From Halorubrum sp. JWXQ-INN 858 (GTDB lineage Archaea; Halobacteriota; Halobacteria; Halobacteriales; Haloferacaceae): DNA of 64,000 nucleotides. A program made the position numbers and the translations under genes. The stretch's first letter is position 1. Every line of letters begins with the position of its first letter. The notes below the pieces were generated by a model. It was not told where the DNA came from. It searched no databases and saw only the letters and a program-made list of their open reading frames with translations. Below, one piece after another: positions 52,730-61,767 of the stretch. The stretch covers positions 124,001-188,000 of the forward strand of contig NZ_WUAX01000009.1 in assembly GCF_009806985.1 (NCBI RefSeq), in the 5' to 3' direction.

Positions 52730-52946
52730 GCCGGCGATCGGGCGCTGTGCTCCGGCCGAACGTCACGGCGCTCGCCGACCGAACGTCACGGTGCTCGCCG
52801 ACCGAATGATTGACGACGTACCTCGCCCGAAGGATTCACCACGCTTCCCGATACGGTTAGTTTCCGATAGCTGACCGAAACGTATGTATCGGGACTTCGT
52901 AGGCTTCGTTGGGGGGCACGCGGCGGATACGCGTCCTCCCGAACGA

Positions 52947-53909
52947 ATGTCACAACAGACCGAATCGCCGTCGTCCATCGTCGACGGCACGAACCCGTCG
53001 TATCGCCCCGACACCTCCCGGCTCACGGGGTACCTGAAACGTCTCGGAAGCACTCTCGTGTACAGCTCCGTGTTCATGGCGCTCGTCGCGGCCGTCGAGG
53101 TCGGCATCGCGACCGCCCTCCTCGGCGTGCCGCTGACGGCCGCGCCGCTCGTCGTCGCGCTCGTCACCTTCGCCGTGTACACCACCGACAGCGTCGCCGA
53201 CGCGGACACGGACGCCCGCTCGAACCCCGGCCGGGCGACGTACGCCCGCCGCTACGGCGACCAACTGATGATCGCCGCCGCCGGCGCGTACGGCGTCGCG
53301 GTCGCGATCGCGGTACTGGGCGGTCCGCTCGCGCTCGCGTTGACGGTGCTGCCCGGCGCGTTCTGGGTCGTGTACGCCTCCGACTGGCTCCCGGAAACGG
53401 GACGCTCCATCGAACGGGTCACCGGGGACCTCCCCCGGCTGAAGGACGTCCTCCTCGTCAATTCCGCGCTGGTCGCGACCGGGTGGGCGGTCGCGTTGAC
53501 CTTCCTGCCGCTGGCGTTCGCCGACGCGGCGGTCACGCCGACGGTCGTCGTCGTCTTCGCGTACTTCTTCCTGCGGTCGTTCGTCGACGCCGAGCTGCCG
53601 AACGTCCGTGACGTGGACGCCGACGCGGCGATCGGGGTCGCGACGCTCCCGGTGGTCGTCGGCGTGACGTGGACCCGCCGCGCGCTGTACGGCGTCGACC
53701 TCGGCACCGCCGCGCTCATCGCGGTCGCGGCCTCGGCCGGGCTCATCGCGTGGCCGTTCGCCGCGGCGCTGCTCGTCGGGCTCGCCGTCTCGCTCGGCGT
53801 GACCGCGCTCGCCGGTCGGGTGTCGGACACCGACGTGCTCGGCGTCGCGCCCGACTGCTGTTACCTCGTCGTCGGGGGCGCGATGGTCGCCGCCGTGCTG
53901 TTCGGCTGA
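52947..53909 (+). CDS. UbiA-family prenyltransferase of unknown substrate
   Basis: A 320-residue membrane protein. The first Asp-rich motif is TTDSVADADTDARSNPGRA, a variant of N/D-D-x-x-D-x-x-x-D, and the second region is SFVDAELPNVRDVDADAAIG. Eight or so hydrophobic helices are visible. UbiA relatives attach isoprenoid chains to quinone precursors, haem or lipid head groups; the substrate here is unknown. The start at 52947 is used, but an in-frame ATG at 52884 is possible and has AT-rich sequence at suitable distance. It is not linked to other lipid genes. Confidence 0.8.
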   Translation: MSQQTESPSSIVDGTNPSYRPDTSRLTGYLKRLGSTLVYSSVFMALVAAVEVGIATALLGVPLTAAPLVVALVTFAVYTTDSVADADTDARSNPGRATYARRYGDQLMIAAAGAYGVAVAIAVLGGPLALALTVLPGAFWVVYASDWLPETGRSIERVTGDLPRLKDVLLVNSALVATGWAVALTFLPLAFADAAVTPTVVVVFAYFFLRSFVDAELPNVRDVDADAAIGVATLPVVVGVTWTRRALYGVDLGTAALIAVAASAGLIAWPFAAALLVGLAVSLGVTALAGRVSDTDVLGVAPDCCYLVVGGAMVAAVLFG

Positions 53910-53972
53910 GTCGCGTCGCTCGGCCGTTCGAGGGTCTCCCTTCGGCCCACCGGTTATTTATAACTCGACTGA

Positions 53973-55715
53973 GTGCGGATTTATGTGGTTTCGCTGACCC
54001 CACTCACCGTCGCGCTCCTCGTGGTGATAACCACCGGAACGACGGCGGCGATCCTCGCGTGGCGGGAGCGTCCGGAGGCGGGCGCGACGTGGTTGACGCT
54101 GCTACTCGTCGGCCAGGTGTGGTGGACGGTGTTTCTGGTGTTCGAGCTCGAGTCGACGACGCTCGCCGCAAAGGTGTGGTGGTACGACGTACAGTGGATC
54201 GGCGTCGTCGTGATCCCCGTCGCGTGGCTGCTGTTCGCGTTGGAGTACACCGGCCGGAACCGTTACGTGACCCCCCCGGTCGTGGCCGGGCTATCGATCG
54301 TGCCGGTGCTGACGGTGGTCCTCGCGATCACCGGGTTGGGTGACGGGTTCCTGATCGTGGGGATGTCGCTGATCGAGACGCCGCTCGGCCCGTTCCTGGT
54401 GACCGATCCCGGGCCGTGGTACTTCGTCATCGCCGGCTACACGTACCTGCTCGGGCTCGTCGGGTCGGTGCCGCTCCTCCAGCTGGTCCGCGACGACGCG
54501 CGCCCCTTCCGCGGGCAGAGCGCCGCCCTGCTCGTCGGAACGGCGGCCCCGTGGGTGAGCAGCGTCATCTACGTCCTCGGCTGGCTCCCGGTGCCGGGCT
54601 TGGACCCGACGCCCTTCGCGTTCGCGGTCTCGGGGGTCGCGTACCTCCTCGCGCTCTCGCGGTTCCGGCTCCTCACGATCAGTCCCGCGCCGCGACGGCA
54701 GGCGCGACAGCTCGTGTTCGAATACCTCCACGCCCCCGTCTTCGTCCTCGACAGCGAGGGGTACGTCGTCGACCTCAACGAGAGCGCGGTGACGACGTTC
54801 GGCCTCGACCGTCACGCGACGGTCGGCCAGCTCGCCCGCAACGCCGTCCCCGCCTACGAGGAGTTCGCCGACGGCGGCGACGGGGACGCATCCAACGGCG
54901 ACCGGGGCACAACCAACGGCGGCGCGAACGCCGGCTACGTCAGCGTCGTGGGGGCGAGCGGACGCCGCCCGTACGACGTGACGGTCCAGGACGTGACGAA
55001 CGTTCACCACCGATCCGTCGGTCGCGTGATCGTCTTCCACGACGTCGGCGAGTACCTCAGCCAGCAGCAGCGGCTCGAGGTGCTCAACCGCGTCTTCCGA
55101 CACAACATCCGCACGGAGACGAACCTCATCAACGGCTACGTGGACCGGCTCGCGACGGATCCGGAGGACGGGAAGGCGCTCTCGATCGTCCGCAACAGCG
55201 CGAACCGGATCCACGACCTGAGCGAGCGGACGCGCTCGGCCAGCGACATGTTCGACGCGGGCTCGGAGACGCTCGTTCCCACCGAGCTCGGCCAACTCCT
55301 GACGACGGCGGTCGAACGCGCCCGCGAGGAACACCCCGACGCGACGGTCTCGGTCGCGGGAGACGTCCCCGAGGTCCAGGTGCCGAGCGTGATCGACGTG
55401 GTGCTCGAGAACCTCCTGTCGAACGCCGTCCGGCACAACGACGGACCTGCGCCGTCGGCATGGCTCTCCGCGACGGCGGACGACGGCTGGGTCGAGATCG
55501 CGGTCGCCGACGACGGCTGCGGCATCGACGAGGCTGAACACGCCGTGCTCGAACGCGGGACCGAGACGCCGTTAGAACACGGCAGCGGGATCGGCCTCTG
55601 GGTCGTGAAGTGGGGGGTCGATCTCGCGGGCGGGCGAGTCTCCTTCGACGACCGCGATCCGACGGGGACCGTCGTGACGGTTCGGGTGCCCACTGCCGGT
55701 CAGTCGAACGCTTGA
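53973..55715 (+). CDS. 7TM-sensor histidine kinase with PAS domain
   Basis: A 580-residue membrane sensor kinase. The first 230 residues contain seven hydrophobic helices in the haloarchaeal N-terminal 7TM pattern (LLVGQVWWTVFLVFELES, YDVQWIGVVVIPVAWLLFAL). A PAS domain (about 245-365; LHAPVFVLDSEGYVVDLNES) is interrupted by a Gly/Asn-rich loop. The phospho-acceptor is in LNRVFRHNIRTETNLINGYV; the ATPase has LENLLSNAVRHND, VADDGCGID and HGSGIGLWVVKW. Ligand and partner regulator are unknown. The GTG at 53973 opens the frame, but TATA element TTATTTATAAC (53953-53963) would place a leaderless start nearer a GTG at 53985. Confidence 0.92.
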   Translation: MRIYVVSLTPLTVALLVVITTGTTAAILAWRERPEAGATWLTLLLVGQVWWTVFLVFELESTTLAAKVWWYDVQWIGVVVIPVAWLLFALEYTGRNRYVTPPVVAGLSIVPVLTVVLAITGLGDGFLIVGMSLIETPLGPFLVTDPGPWYFVIAGYTYLLGLVGSVPLLQLVRDDARPFRGQSAALLVGTAAPWVSSVIYVLGWLPVPGLDPTPFAFAVSGVAYLLALSRFRLLTISPAPRRQARQLVFEYLHAPVFVLDSEGYVVDLNESAVTTFGLDRHATVGQLARNAVPAYEEFADGGDGDASNGDRGTTNGGANAGYVSVVGASGRRPYDVTVQDVTNVHHRSVGRVIVFHDVGEYLSQQQRLEVLNRVFRHNIRTETNLINGYVDRLATDPEDGKALSIVRNSANRIHDLSERTRSASDMFDAGSETLVPTELGQLLTTAVERAREEHPDATVSVAGDVPEVQVPSVIDVVLENLLSNAVRHNDGPAPSAWLSATADDGWVEIAVADDGCGIDEAEHAVLERGTETPLEHGSGIGLWVVKWGVDLAGGRVSFDDRDPTGTVVTVRVPTAGQSNA

Positions 55716-55778
55716 CGTCCCCCCGCGACGCCGAGACGTCGCCGACGAAGTGATCGTCGTTAGCGCCCTCTGTGCCCT

Positions 55779-55868
55779 CACCGCCCCCAGTGACGCCAAC
55801 GACGCCAGCAACGCCAGCGCCCCCACCGCCCCCAGCGACGCCAACGACGCCAGCAACGCCAGTGGCTC
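55779..55868. repeat. 45-bp direct repeat, two copies
   Basis: Units at 55779-55823 and 55824-55868 differ at only a few positions and contain internal short repeats (GACGCCA, AACGCCAGC). In one plus frame they read as a 15-residue repeat (APSDANDASNAS core), but I see no start signal or family, so coding is doubtful. They lie between the histidine kinase and the BCCT promoter. Confidence 0.85.
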
Positions 55869-55952
55869 CGCGGGCGACAGCATCCGTCTACATAAACTGT
55901 ATACATCAACTACGATAACAGGAAAATTTAAATATCATAACTCCAACCACTG

Positions 55953-57782
55953 ATGTATGACATCACGGCGCACGGTGTTTTGGGTTCGGGATCGGCCGTC
56001 GATCGGATGCACGACCGGTGCAACGTCCCGGGACAAACGGGGTGGGGCGACGTGACCGCTGCCGGCTCGCCGTCCGACGACGAGGTGGACACGGGCGTCA
56101 ACACAGGCGACGGGGTGGACACGGGTACCGGAGTGGACACGGGCGTCGGCGTCGAGGCTGACGGCGGGGTGGAACCCGACGGCCCGATCGGTCGGTTCCG
56201 CGAGGAGCTCGACCCGGCCGTCTTCCTGTTCGGAGCGGGGCTCACGCTCGGGCTCATCCTGCTGTACTTCGTCGATCCCGGGACGGTCGAGGACGGTATC
56301 GGCATGCTGAACGGGTTCATGCTGGACTACTTCAACTGGGCGCTCCTCGTGATCGTCTTCCTCATCGTTACGTTCCTCGTGTTCCTCATCCTCGGGCCGT
56401 GGGGGAGGCTCCGGCTCGGCGACGACAAGCCCGAGTACAGCTTCCTCTCCTTCTTCGCGATGCTGTACTCGGCCGGCTTCGCTGCAGGGGTCGTCTTCTG
56501 GGGGCCGACCGAGGCGCTGTTCTACTACGACAACCCCTCGCCGCTGTTCGACGTGCAGGGCGGCACCGCGGAGGCGATCCCGCTCGCGGTCCAACAGACC
56601 TTGTTCCACTGGGCGATCCCGCAACTCGCGGTGTTCACCATCATGGGGATCGCCATCGGCTACTTCGCGTACAACTTCGAGAGCGTCCCGCTGCGGGTGT
56701 CCTCCGCGCTGACGCCGATCCTCGGCCGTGAGAACCTCGACGGCCCGGTCGCGAAGCTCGTCGACGTGCTCGCCGTCTTCGCGACGATCGGCGGCGTCGC
56801 CACCTCCCTCGGGTTCATCGGGAGCCAGTTCGTCGAGGGGCTCGCCTTCCAGTGGGGGATCGACCTCGGGACGACCGGGGTCATCCTCGTCGTCACCGGC
56901 ATGACGCTGCTGTTCACCGTCTCGATGGTGCTCGGCGTCGACCGCGGGATCCGCCGTATCTCGAACTTCAACATGGTGCTTTTCGCCGCGCTCATGCTCG
57001 CGACGTTCATCGTCGGACCGACCGCGTTCCTCGTCCTCATGGGGACGGAGGCGATCGGCGGGATGTTCAGCGACTTCGTCTCGATGAGCCTCTTCACCGG
57101 GGCCGGCACCGAGGGCGGGACCCAGTGGATGAACGATTGGACCGTCTTCTACTGGGCGTGGGCGCTCTCGTGGTCGCCGTTCGCCGGGCTGTTCATCGCG
57201 CGGATCTCCCGCGGCCGGACCGTCCGCGAGGTCGCGTTCACCGGCATCGCCGCGACGTCGGCCGCGACGATCCCCTGGTTCACCTTCGTCGGCGGTACCG
57301 CCGTCTACAACCAGCACCACGGCATCGCCGACTTCGGCGGCGTGATGGCGTTCGAGCTCGGGGCGGAGGTGTCCGGGTTCATCCTCTTCGAGGCGTTCCC
57401 GCTCGGCTCCGTGTTCATGATCGCGTTCATGATCCTGGTGACGACGTTCTTCATCACGTCGGCGGACTCCTCGACGCTCGCCGTCTCGATGATGACGACC
57501 GGCGGCAAGGCGAAGCCGTCGAACATCAACCGCGTCTTCTGGGGCGTCGTCCTCGGGATGACCGCCGCGATCCTGATGACGCTCGGCGGCGTCGACGCGC
57601 TCCAGTCGGCCGCGATCATCACGGGCGCGCCGTTCGCGTTCGTCTGTCTGATCGCGATGGTCGGGCTGTTCCGACAGTTCACCGCCGACGGCGAACCGCT
57701 CCTCCTGCAAGAGGAGTCCTGGTGGGTCGGCGAGCCGCCCGAAGACGACACGCGAGCGGCGGCGGGCACGGACGACGACTGA
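55953..57782 (+). CDS. BCCT-family betaine/carnitine/choline-type transporter
   Basis: A 609-residue transporter with twelve membrane segments, expected to import glycine betaine or a related compatible solute driven by Na+ or H+. Core motifs include AAGVVFWGPTEALFYYDNPSP with the Gly-rich and Trp-containing unwound helix, and FYWAWALSWSPFAGLFIARI, ISRGRTVREV, the BCCT signature. The N-terminal 75 residues are a long acidic tail with VDTG repeats (VNTGDGVDTGTGVDTGVG). The ATG at 55953 is supported by AATTTAAATATC (55924-55935) about 25 bp upstream. It converges with the isochorismatase gene. Confidence 0.93.
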   Translation: MYDITAHGVLGSGSAVDRMHDRCNVPGQTGWGDVTAAGSPSDDEVDTGVNTGDGVDTGTGVDTGVGVEADGGVEPDGPIGRFREELDPAVFLFGAGLTLGLILLYFVDPGTVEDGIGMLNGFMLDYFNWALLVIVFLIVTFLVFLILGPWGRLRLGDDKPEYSFLSFFAMLYSAGFAAGVVFWGPTEALFYYDNPSPLFDVQGGTAEAIPLAVQQTLFHWAIPQLAVFTIMGIAIGYFAYNFESVPLRVSSALTPILGRENLDGPVAKLVDVLAVFATIGGVATSLGFIGSQFVEGLAFQWGIDLGTTGVILVVTGMTLLFTVSMVLGVDRGIRRISNFNMVLFAALMLATFIVGPTAFLVLMGTEAIGGMFSDFVSMSLFTGAGTEGGTQWMNDWTVFYWAWALSWSPFAGLFIARISRGRTVREVAFTGIAATSAATIPWFTFVGGTAVYNQHHGIADFGGVMAFELGAEVSGFILFEAFPLGSVFMIAFMILVTTFFITSADSSTLAVSMMTTGGKAKPSNINRVFWGVVLGMTAAILMTLGGVDALQSAAIITGAPFAFVCLIAMVGLFRQFTADGEPLLLQEESWWVGEPPEDDTRAAAGTDDD

Positions 57783-57830
57783 GCGTCCCGCTCGGTTGCT
57801 TGACCGTTCCGCTACCGGGTCGCCGGCCGC

Positions 57831-58385
57831 TCAGTCGATCTCGGCCAGCAGGTCGGCGGCGTCGACGACCGTCGCGAACTCCCCTTTTAAGTGTGCGAGC
57901 GCGACCCGGTGGGAGGTCTCGGGATCGATCGTCCCGCCCTCGTGATCCGTCCGCCCGTGGGTCGCGGTCGCGTCGGCGACGACGACGACGTCGTAGCCGC
58001 GGTTCTCCGCCATCCGGACCGTCGTCGACACGCAGTGGTCGGTCGTGAGCCCGCAGACGACGAGGTCGTCGACGCCGTGCTCGCGGAGCCAGCCGTCGAG
58101 GTCGGTGTCGACGAACGCGCCGTTGACCGACTTGGCGAACGTCGCCTCGCCGTCGACGGGGGCGGTCTCGGGCTTCCACGCGAACCCCGGGCCGTCGGGC
58201 CGGAGCGGGGATCCCGGCTCCGTCGACGCGTGGCGGACGTGTGCGACCGGCCGACCGGCGTCGCGCCACGCCCGGAGCAGCGACGCGGCGACCGCCTCCG
58301 CGTCGGGGTTGTTCCGCTCGCCCCACGACGGCTCGTCGAAGCCGACCTGGAAGTCGACGAGGAGGAGGGCGGCGTCGTCAGTCAT
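57831..58385 (-). CDS. Isochorismatase-family cysteine hydrolase
   Basis: A 184-residue cysteine hydrolase. The catalytic triad is in [15 protein letters not shown] (Asp), [15 protein letters not shown] (Lys) and [22 protein letters not shown] (Cys), cut here to its core [21 protein letters not shown] places it with nicotinamidases and N-carbamoyl hydrolases; the [11 protein letters not shown] segment supports a small-molecule amidohydrolase. The natural substrate is unknown. The ATG lies 8 nt inside the end of the upstream YqcI-like gene, so the two are co-translated. Confidence 0.9.
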   Translation of the reverse strand: MTDDAALLLVDFQVGFDEPSWGERNNPDAEAVAASLLRAWRDAGRPVAHVRHASTEPGSPLRPDGPGFAWKPETAPVDGEATFAKSVNGAFVDTDLDGWLREHGVDDLVVCGLTTDHCVSTTVRMAENRGYDVVVVADATATHGRTDHEGGTIDPETSHRVALAHLKGEFATVVDAADLLAEID

Positions 58386-59241
58386 CGTCGCCCCCGGCCA
58401 CCGGCGACGTCGTCCCCCGTGCCCCGTCGGCGAACCGTCGCCACGCGCCGGGTTCGAGCAGTTCGGTGGGCGCTTTCGGGTGCTCTCGGGTGGGGTCGAG
58501 CGGGCACTCGTCGGGGCTCTCGGCGTCGTCCTCGCGGAAGAGGTACTGTTTCCACTCGCGGTCCCCCTCGACGCCCCAGTCGCCGAGGTCCGCGTGCGGA
58601 CAGACGCCGTCGTACTCGCCCATGCGTTCGCGGATGACCTCGCGGGCGTGCTCGCCCGCCTCGGTGTCGGCCGTCAGGCCGTCGAACACGGCCCGCGGCT
58701 GGAAGGTGATCTCCAGCCCGACCGGGGAGTAGCGGCTCTTGCGGTCGGTATAAAAGGGCGCGCGGGACGTGGGGAACAGCGGCTCGCCGCCGAAGGAGAA
58801 CTCCCACCGGGCGTCGTCCGGCTCCGTCGGGATGTCGTCGGGCCACGGCTCCGGGTCGTGGACGTGGAGGAACTCAAGGACGTGCCAGAGCGCCTCGTGG
58901 TAGTCCGCCTCGGTCGCTTCGCCTTCGGGTGGGTTGAAGAAAACCGCGAGCGGCGTCCGGTCGGCGTGGTCCGCGTACGTCTCGAGGTACTCGAGGAGGA
59001 CGTCGCGCAGCCGGAGCAGCGCGGCCGGGTCGGTCGTGGACTCGCAAGCGGCGTACAGCAGGTCCCCCTCGCGTTCGACCTCGATCCCGAAGTAGCAAGG
59101 GAACGGCGACCCGTCGCGATCGCCGAGCATCGACTCGCGGAACGTCCGGTAGTGCTCCCGTAGCCACCCGGGCGCGTCGTCGAGCCGATCGTGGAGCGTT
59201 TCCTGGTCCAACAGCACGCCCTCGGTGCCGGGCTCGTTCAT
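58378..59241 (-). CDS. YqcI/YcgG-family protein
   Basis: A 287-residue protein of the YqcI/YcgG family, function unknown. Family-like blocks are [20 protein letters not shown] with the conserved [43 protein letters not shown], and [18 protein letters not shown] with the F-x-PR-x-F motif. No membrane segment or signal. The start at 59241 is chosen because 62 additional codons upstream are low-complexity repeat DNA. It overlaps the isochorismatase start by 8 nt, and the pair form an operon. Confidence 0.82.
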   Translation of the reverse strand: MNEPGTEGVLLDQETLHDRLDDAPGWLREHYRTFRESMLGDRDGSPFPCYFGIEVEREGDLLYAACESTTDPAALLRLRDVLLEYLETYADHADRTPLAVFFNPPEGEATEADYHEALWHVLEFLHVHDPEPWPDDIPTEPDDARWEFSFGGEPLFPTSRAPFYTDRKSRYSPVGLEITFQPRAVFDGLTADTEAGEHAREVIRERMGEYDGVCPHADLGDWGVEGDREWKQYLFREDDAESPDECPLDPTREHPKAPTELLEPGAWRRFADGARGTTSPVAGGDDD

Positions 59242-59295
59242 ACGTGTGCTGGGTGGTAGACGGGCTTTTGCCTTTCGACGACCCCAGCGGATCGG

Positions 59296-59385
59296 GAACG
59301 AACCGAGAGCGAACCGGGAGCGAACCGGGAACGAACCGCGAACGAGCCGCGAACAGGCTAGGAACGAACCGGAAGCGAACTCGAT
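59296..59385. repeat. Degenerate 10-11-bp repeats
   Basis: CGAACCGAGAG, CGAACCGGGAG, CGAACCGGGAA, CGAACCGCGAA, CGAGCCGCGAA, and diverged copies follow each other upstream of the YqcI-like gene. Confidence 0.75.
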
Positions 59386-59448
59386 ATCCACCACGCACGG
59401 TTCACGGGTGACGAAGTATATAAGCACGCGTCCGCGGTGGCGCGCCCC

Positions 59449-59476
59449 GGTTCGCGCCCTTATAAGGGCGCGAACC
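59449..59476. promoter_or_regulatory. Perfect 28-bp palindrome with TTATAA centre
   Basis: Arms GGTTCGCGCCC and GGGCGCGAACC are exact reverse complements around TTATAA. The centre can serve as a TATA box in both directions. It could be an operator, a bidirectional promoter or a recombination site. Confidence 0.7.
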
Positions 59477-59505
59477 GAGCGCGAGGGACGCGGCGAGCGG
59501 AGCGA

Positions 59506-59605
59506 GCCGCGAGGCTGGGGAGGCGTGAGGCTGAGGAGCCGCGAGGCTGGGGAGGTGTGAGGCTGAGGAGCCGCGAGGCTGGGAAACCGCGACGCTAGGC
59601 AGGCG
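59506..59605. repeat. 32-bp G-rich tandem repeat, about three copies
   Basis: Units start at 59506, 59538 and 59570 (GCCGCGAGGCTGGGGAGG core); the first two are nearly identical and the third decays. Further fragments of the same words (GGCGTGAGG, GCTGAGGAGG) continue to about 59635. Confidence 0.85.
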
Positions 59606-59733
59606 TGAGGTGTGGTTGCGGCTGAGGAGGCGTAACGGTGCCCGATGACCTCGCAGTCGGGGCTTTAACGTCGTCCCCGTCGCGGGAACCACTGATAAGG
59701 GATACCGACGCCACTGCGACCCGGACGCCCGGA

Positions 59734-61254
59734 TCAGTCGTCGATGGCGTCGCCGCCGGTCACGTCGTCAGCGACACCCTCCCCGCCCTCGCCACTATCG
59801 ACGACCGCGAACCGCGAGGCGTCGCTCCCGTCGGTCGGGTCCGTGAGCAGCGAGACGCCGACGGTCAACAGCGCCGAGACGACCATCAGCGCGAGCGCGT
59901 AGTCCCACCCGGCGTAGCTCCGCGGCAGCGCCGGCACGAACACGAGCGCGAGGTACGCGACCTGCGGGACGACGACGCCGACGACCATCCCGTCGCGGGT
60001 CGTCCGGTCCCAGTACAGCGCACAGATCACGGGGAGCGCGAGCAGCGCGAACCCCGAAAACGCGGTGTCGCCGACCTCGATGAGGGTGCCGGGCCGCAGC
60101 AGGCTCGCGAAGAAGGCGAGCGTGGCGAACGCCCCGACGCCGACCCGGGCGAGCCACGCCTCGCGGCGCGCGGAGGCGTCGGGGTTGACGAACGGCCGAT
60201 AGACGTCACGCGTGAAGTACGACGACCCCGACAGCAGCATCGAGTCGGACGACGACATCATCGCCGCCATCGCGCCCGCGATCACGAGCGCCGCGAACCA
60301 CAGCGGGGTGTACTCGTTCAACACGACGGGGAGCACGTTCGCCCCCTCGGGGACCTCGACCGGCATCCCGACCGCCCACGCGCCGAGCATGAACGCGGGT
60401 AAAAACAGCAGGAGCACGAGGACGGGCCACAGCGTGAACGACCGCTTGAGCACGGCCCCGCTCTCGGCGACGAAGAAGCGCTGGTTGATCTGCGGGAACA
60501 TCGTCACCCCGAACCCGATGGTGATCGCCGTCGAAACGATGAACCCCGGCGTGTAGAGGCCGCCGCCGAAGCTCCCGAACTCCGGACGGGCCTCGAGCAT
60601 CGACCCCGTGGCCGCCCCGAGCCCGCCGACCGCCGACAGCACCCAGACGACCGCGATCCAGACGATGGAGAGCATGAACAGCCCCTGTACCGTGTCGGTC
60701 CACGCGACGCCGCGCATCCCCGCGAGGACGACGTACAGCACCATGAACGCGGTGATGAGCGCCGCCCCGGCCCAGTAGGGGACCGCGCCGCCGGAGAGCC
60801 CGACCAGCGCCTCGCCCGCCCCCATCTGTTGGAGCATGACGTACGGGAACAGCCACATGAGGCTCACGCCGGCGACGAGCGCGCGAAGCCCCGGCGAGCC
60901 GAACCGGTCGCCGAGCATCTCCCCGAGCGTCAGGTAGCCGTTTCGCCGCCCGATCAGCCACTGTTTGTAGCCGATCACGTACCAGAGTACGGCGAAAAGG
61001 ACGCCGTCCAACACCCCCATCACGATCAGCCACTCGGGGCCCGCCTGATACGCGAGGTTCGGCCCGCCGAAGAAGGTGAACGCCGACAGGAGGGTCGCGA
61101 ACGTCGTGAACAGCAGCACGAGCGTCCCGAGCGACCGGCTCGCGAGGTAGTAGTCCTCGGCGGTCGACTCCGCGACGCGATACGCGAGCAGGCCGATCGC
61201 GAGCGCGACCAGCAGGTAGGCGACGACGATCCCGACCTGTAGCGCGACGCTCAC
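59734..61254 (-). CDS. Sodium:solute symporter (SSS family)
   Basis: A 506-residue symporter with about thirteen membrane helices. SSS features are AEDYYLASRSLGTLVLLFTT, TFFGGPNLAYQAGPEWL, and AGAMAAMMSSSDSMLLSGSSYF, the Na+-binding region with SSSDS. The substrate is not evident; family relatives carry pantothenate, proline or short organic acids. Its GTG overlaps the DUF3311 stop as GTGA. DUF3311 proteins commonly precede such symporters, so the pair act together. Confidence 0.92.
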   Translation of the reverse strand: MSVALQVGIVVAYLLVALAIGLLAYRVAESTAEDYYLASRSLGTLVLLFTTFATLLSAFTFFGGPNLAYQAGPEWLIVMGVLDGVLFAVLWYVIGYKQWLIGRRNGYLTLGEMLGDRFGSPGLRALVAGVSLMWLFPYVMLQQMGAGEALVGLSGGAVPYWAGAALITAFMVLYVVLAGMRGVAWTDTVQGLFMLSIVWIAVVWVLSAVGGLGAATGSMLEARPEFGSFGGGLYTPGFIVSTAITIGFGVTMFPQINQRFFVAESGAVLKRSFTLWPVLVLLLFLPAFMLGAWAVGMPVEVPEGANVLPVVLNEYTPLWFAALVIAGAMAAMMSSSDSMLLSGSSYFTRDVYRPFVNPDASARREAWLARVGVGAFATLAFFASLLRPGTLIEVGDTAFSGFALLALPVICALYWDRTTRDGMVVGVVVPQVAYLALVFVPALPRSYAGWDYALALMVVSALLTVGVSLLTDPTDGSDASRFAVVDSGEGGEGVADDVTGGDAIDD

Positions 61255-61484
61255 GGCGATCCCCCGTCGTCGGGCGTGACCCCCATGCCGCGCTCCCACG
61301 CGCCGCTCGCGGCGAACCGGTGGAACAGCACCGAACAGAGCGCGAGCCACCCGACGTGCCACCAGATCCACACCGGAAGCCCGGCGACGACGACGTCGAC
61401 CCCCCATAGGGGCCAGGGCACCGCGAAAGCGACGAGGACCGCGAACGTCGGTATCCACAGCAGATCCCTTCGAACGCGAGACAT
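61251..61484 (-). CDS. DUF3311 small membrane protein
   Basis: A 77-residue protein with two hydrophobic helices (WIPTFAVLVAFAVPWPLWG and VWIWWHVGWLALCSVLFHRF), matching DUF3311, a small partner of SSS symporters whose role is unproven. The first helix carries the VPWPLWG turn, the second the WW pair. A TATA box lies 25-32 bp upstream of its ATG, so it leads a two-gene, leaderless operon. Confidence 0.88.
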   Translation of the reverse strand: MSRVRRDLLWIPTFAVLVAFAVPWPLWGVDVVVAGLPVWIWWHVGWLALCSVLFHRFAASGAWERGMGVTPDDGGSP

Positions 61485-61508
61485 TGTCGTGTGTCACCCC
61501 GACGAGGG

Positions 61509-61516
61509 TATAAAAG
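61509..61516 (-). promoter_or_regulatory. TATA box of the DUF3311-symporter operon
   Basis: Minus strand TTTTATAC, 25-32 bp before the DUF3311 ATG. Confidence 0.65.
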
Positions 61517-61602
61517 GTGCCGGTCGGGACGGCTTCGGGACGGCGGCGATCCGATCGCGGCGAACCGCCCACGACGCTCCGACGGCGACGCTCCGACCGT
61601 GG

Positions 61603-61658
61603 CGATCCGACCGCGACGATCCGGCCGCGACGATCCGGCCGCGACGATTCGGCCGCAG
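61603..61658. repeat. 14-bp tandem repeat, four copies
   Basis: Units CGATCCGRCCGCGA begin at 61603, 61617, 61631 and 61645; the last is diverged. Related words (CGACGCTCCGAC) precede them from about 61570. They lie in the divergent region between the DUF3311 operon and dnaG. Confidence 0.85.
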
Positions 61659-61767
61659 TGGCCGAAGCGACACCCCCGGCGACGAGTGCGATAACTATTT
61701 GCCCGAAACGCCAGTATATAAACCCCGGGACGGCCCGCGCCGCCCGATCACGATCACTATCACTCAC

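Larger units (their letters stand above)
59242..59733. other. 492-bp repeat-rich intergenic region
   Basis: No gene recognised between the YqcI-like start and the symporter stop. From left: about ten degenerate copies of a 10-11-bp unit (CGAACCGGGA type, 59296-59385), TATA-like GTATATAA (59416-59423), a perfect 28-bp palindrome (59449-59476), and three copies of a 32-bp G-rich unit (from 59506). A minus-strand frame (59402-59692) is open but repetitive and lacks a family signature. Confidence 0.75.

Noticed and set aside
55935..57710. 591-codon minus-strand frame opposite the BCCT transporter
   Set aside because: Charged, repetitive shadow product with no hydrophobic core; the transporter is complete.
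59402..59692. 96-codon minus-strand frame across the palindrome and G-rich repeats
   Set aside because: Its product is a translated repeat (Ser/Pro/Ala/Leu-rich) with no family signature, so the DNA repeats are the more likely functional or parasitic unit.
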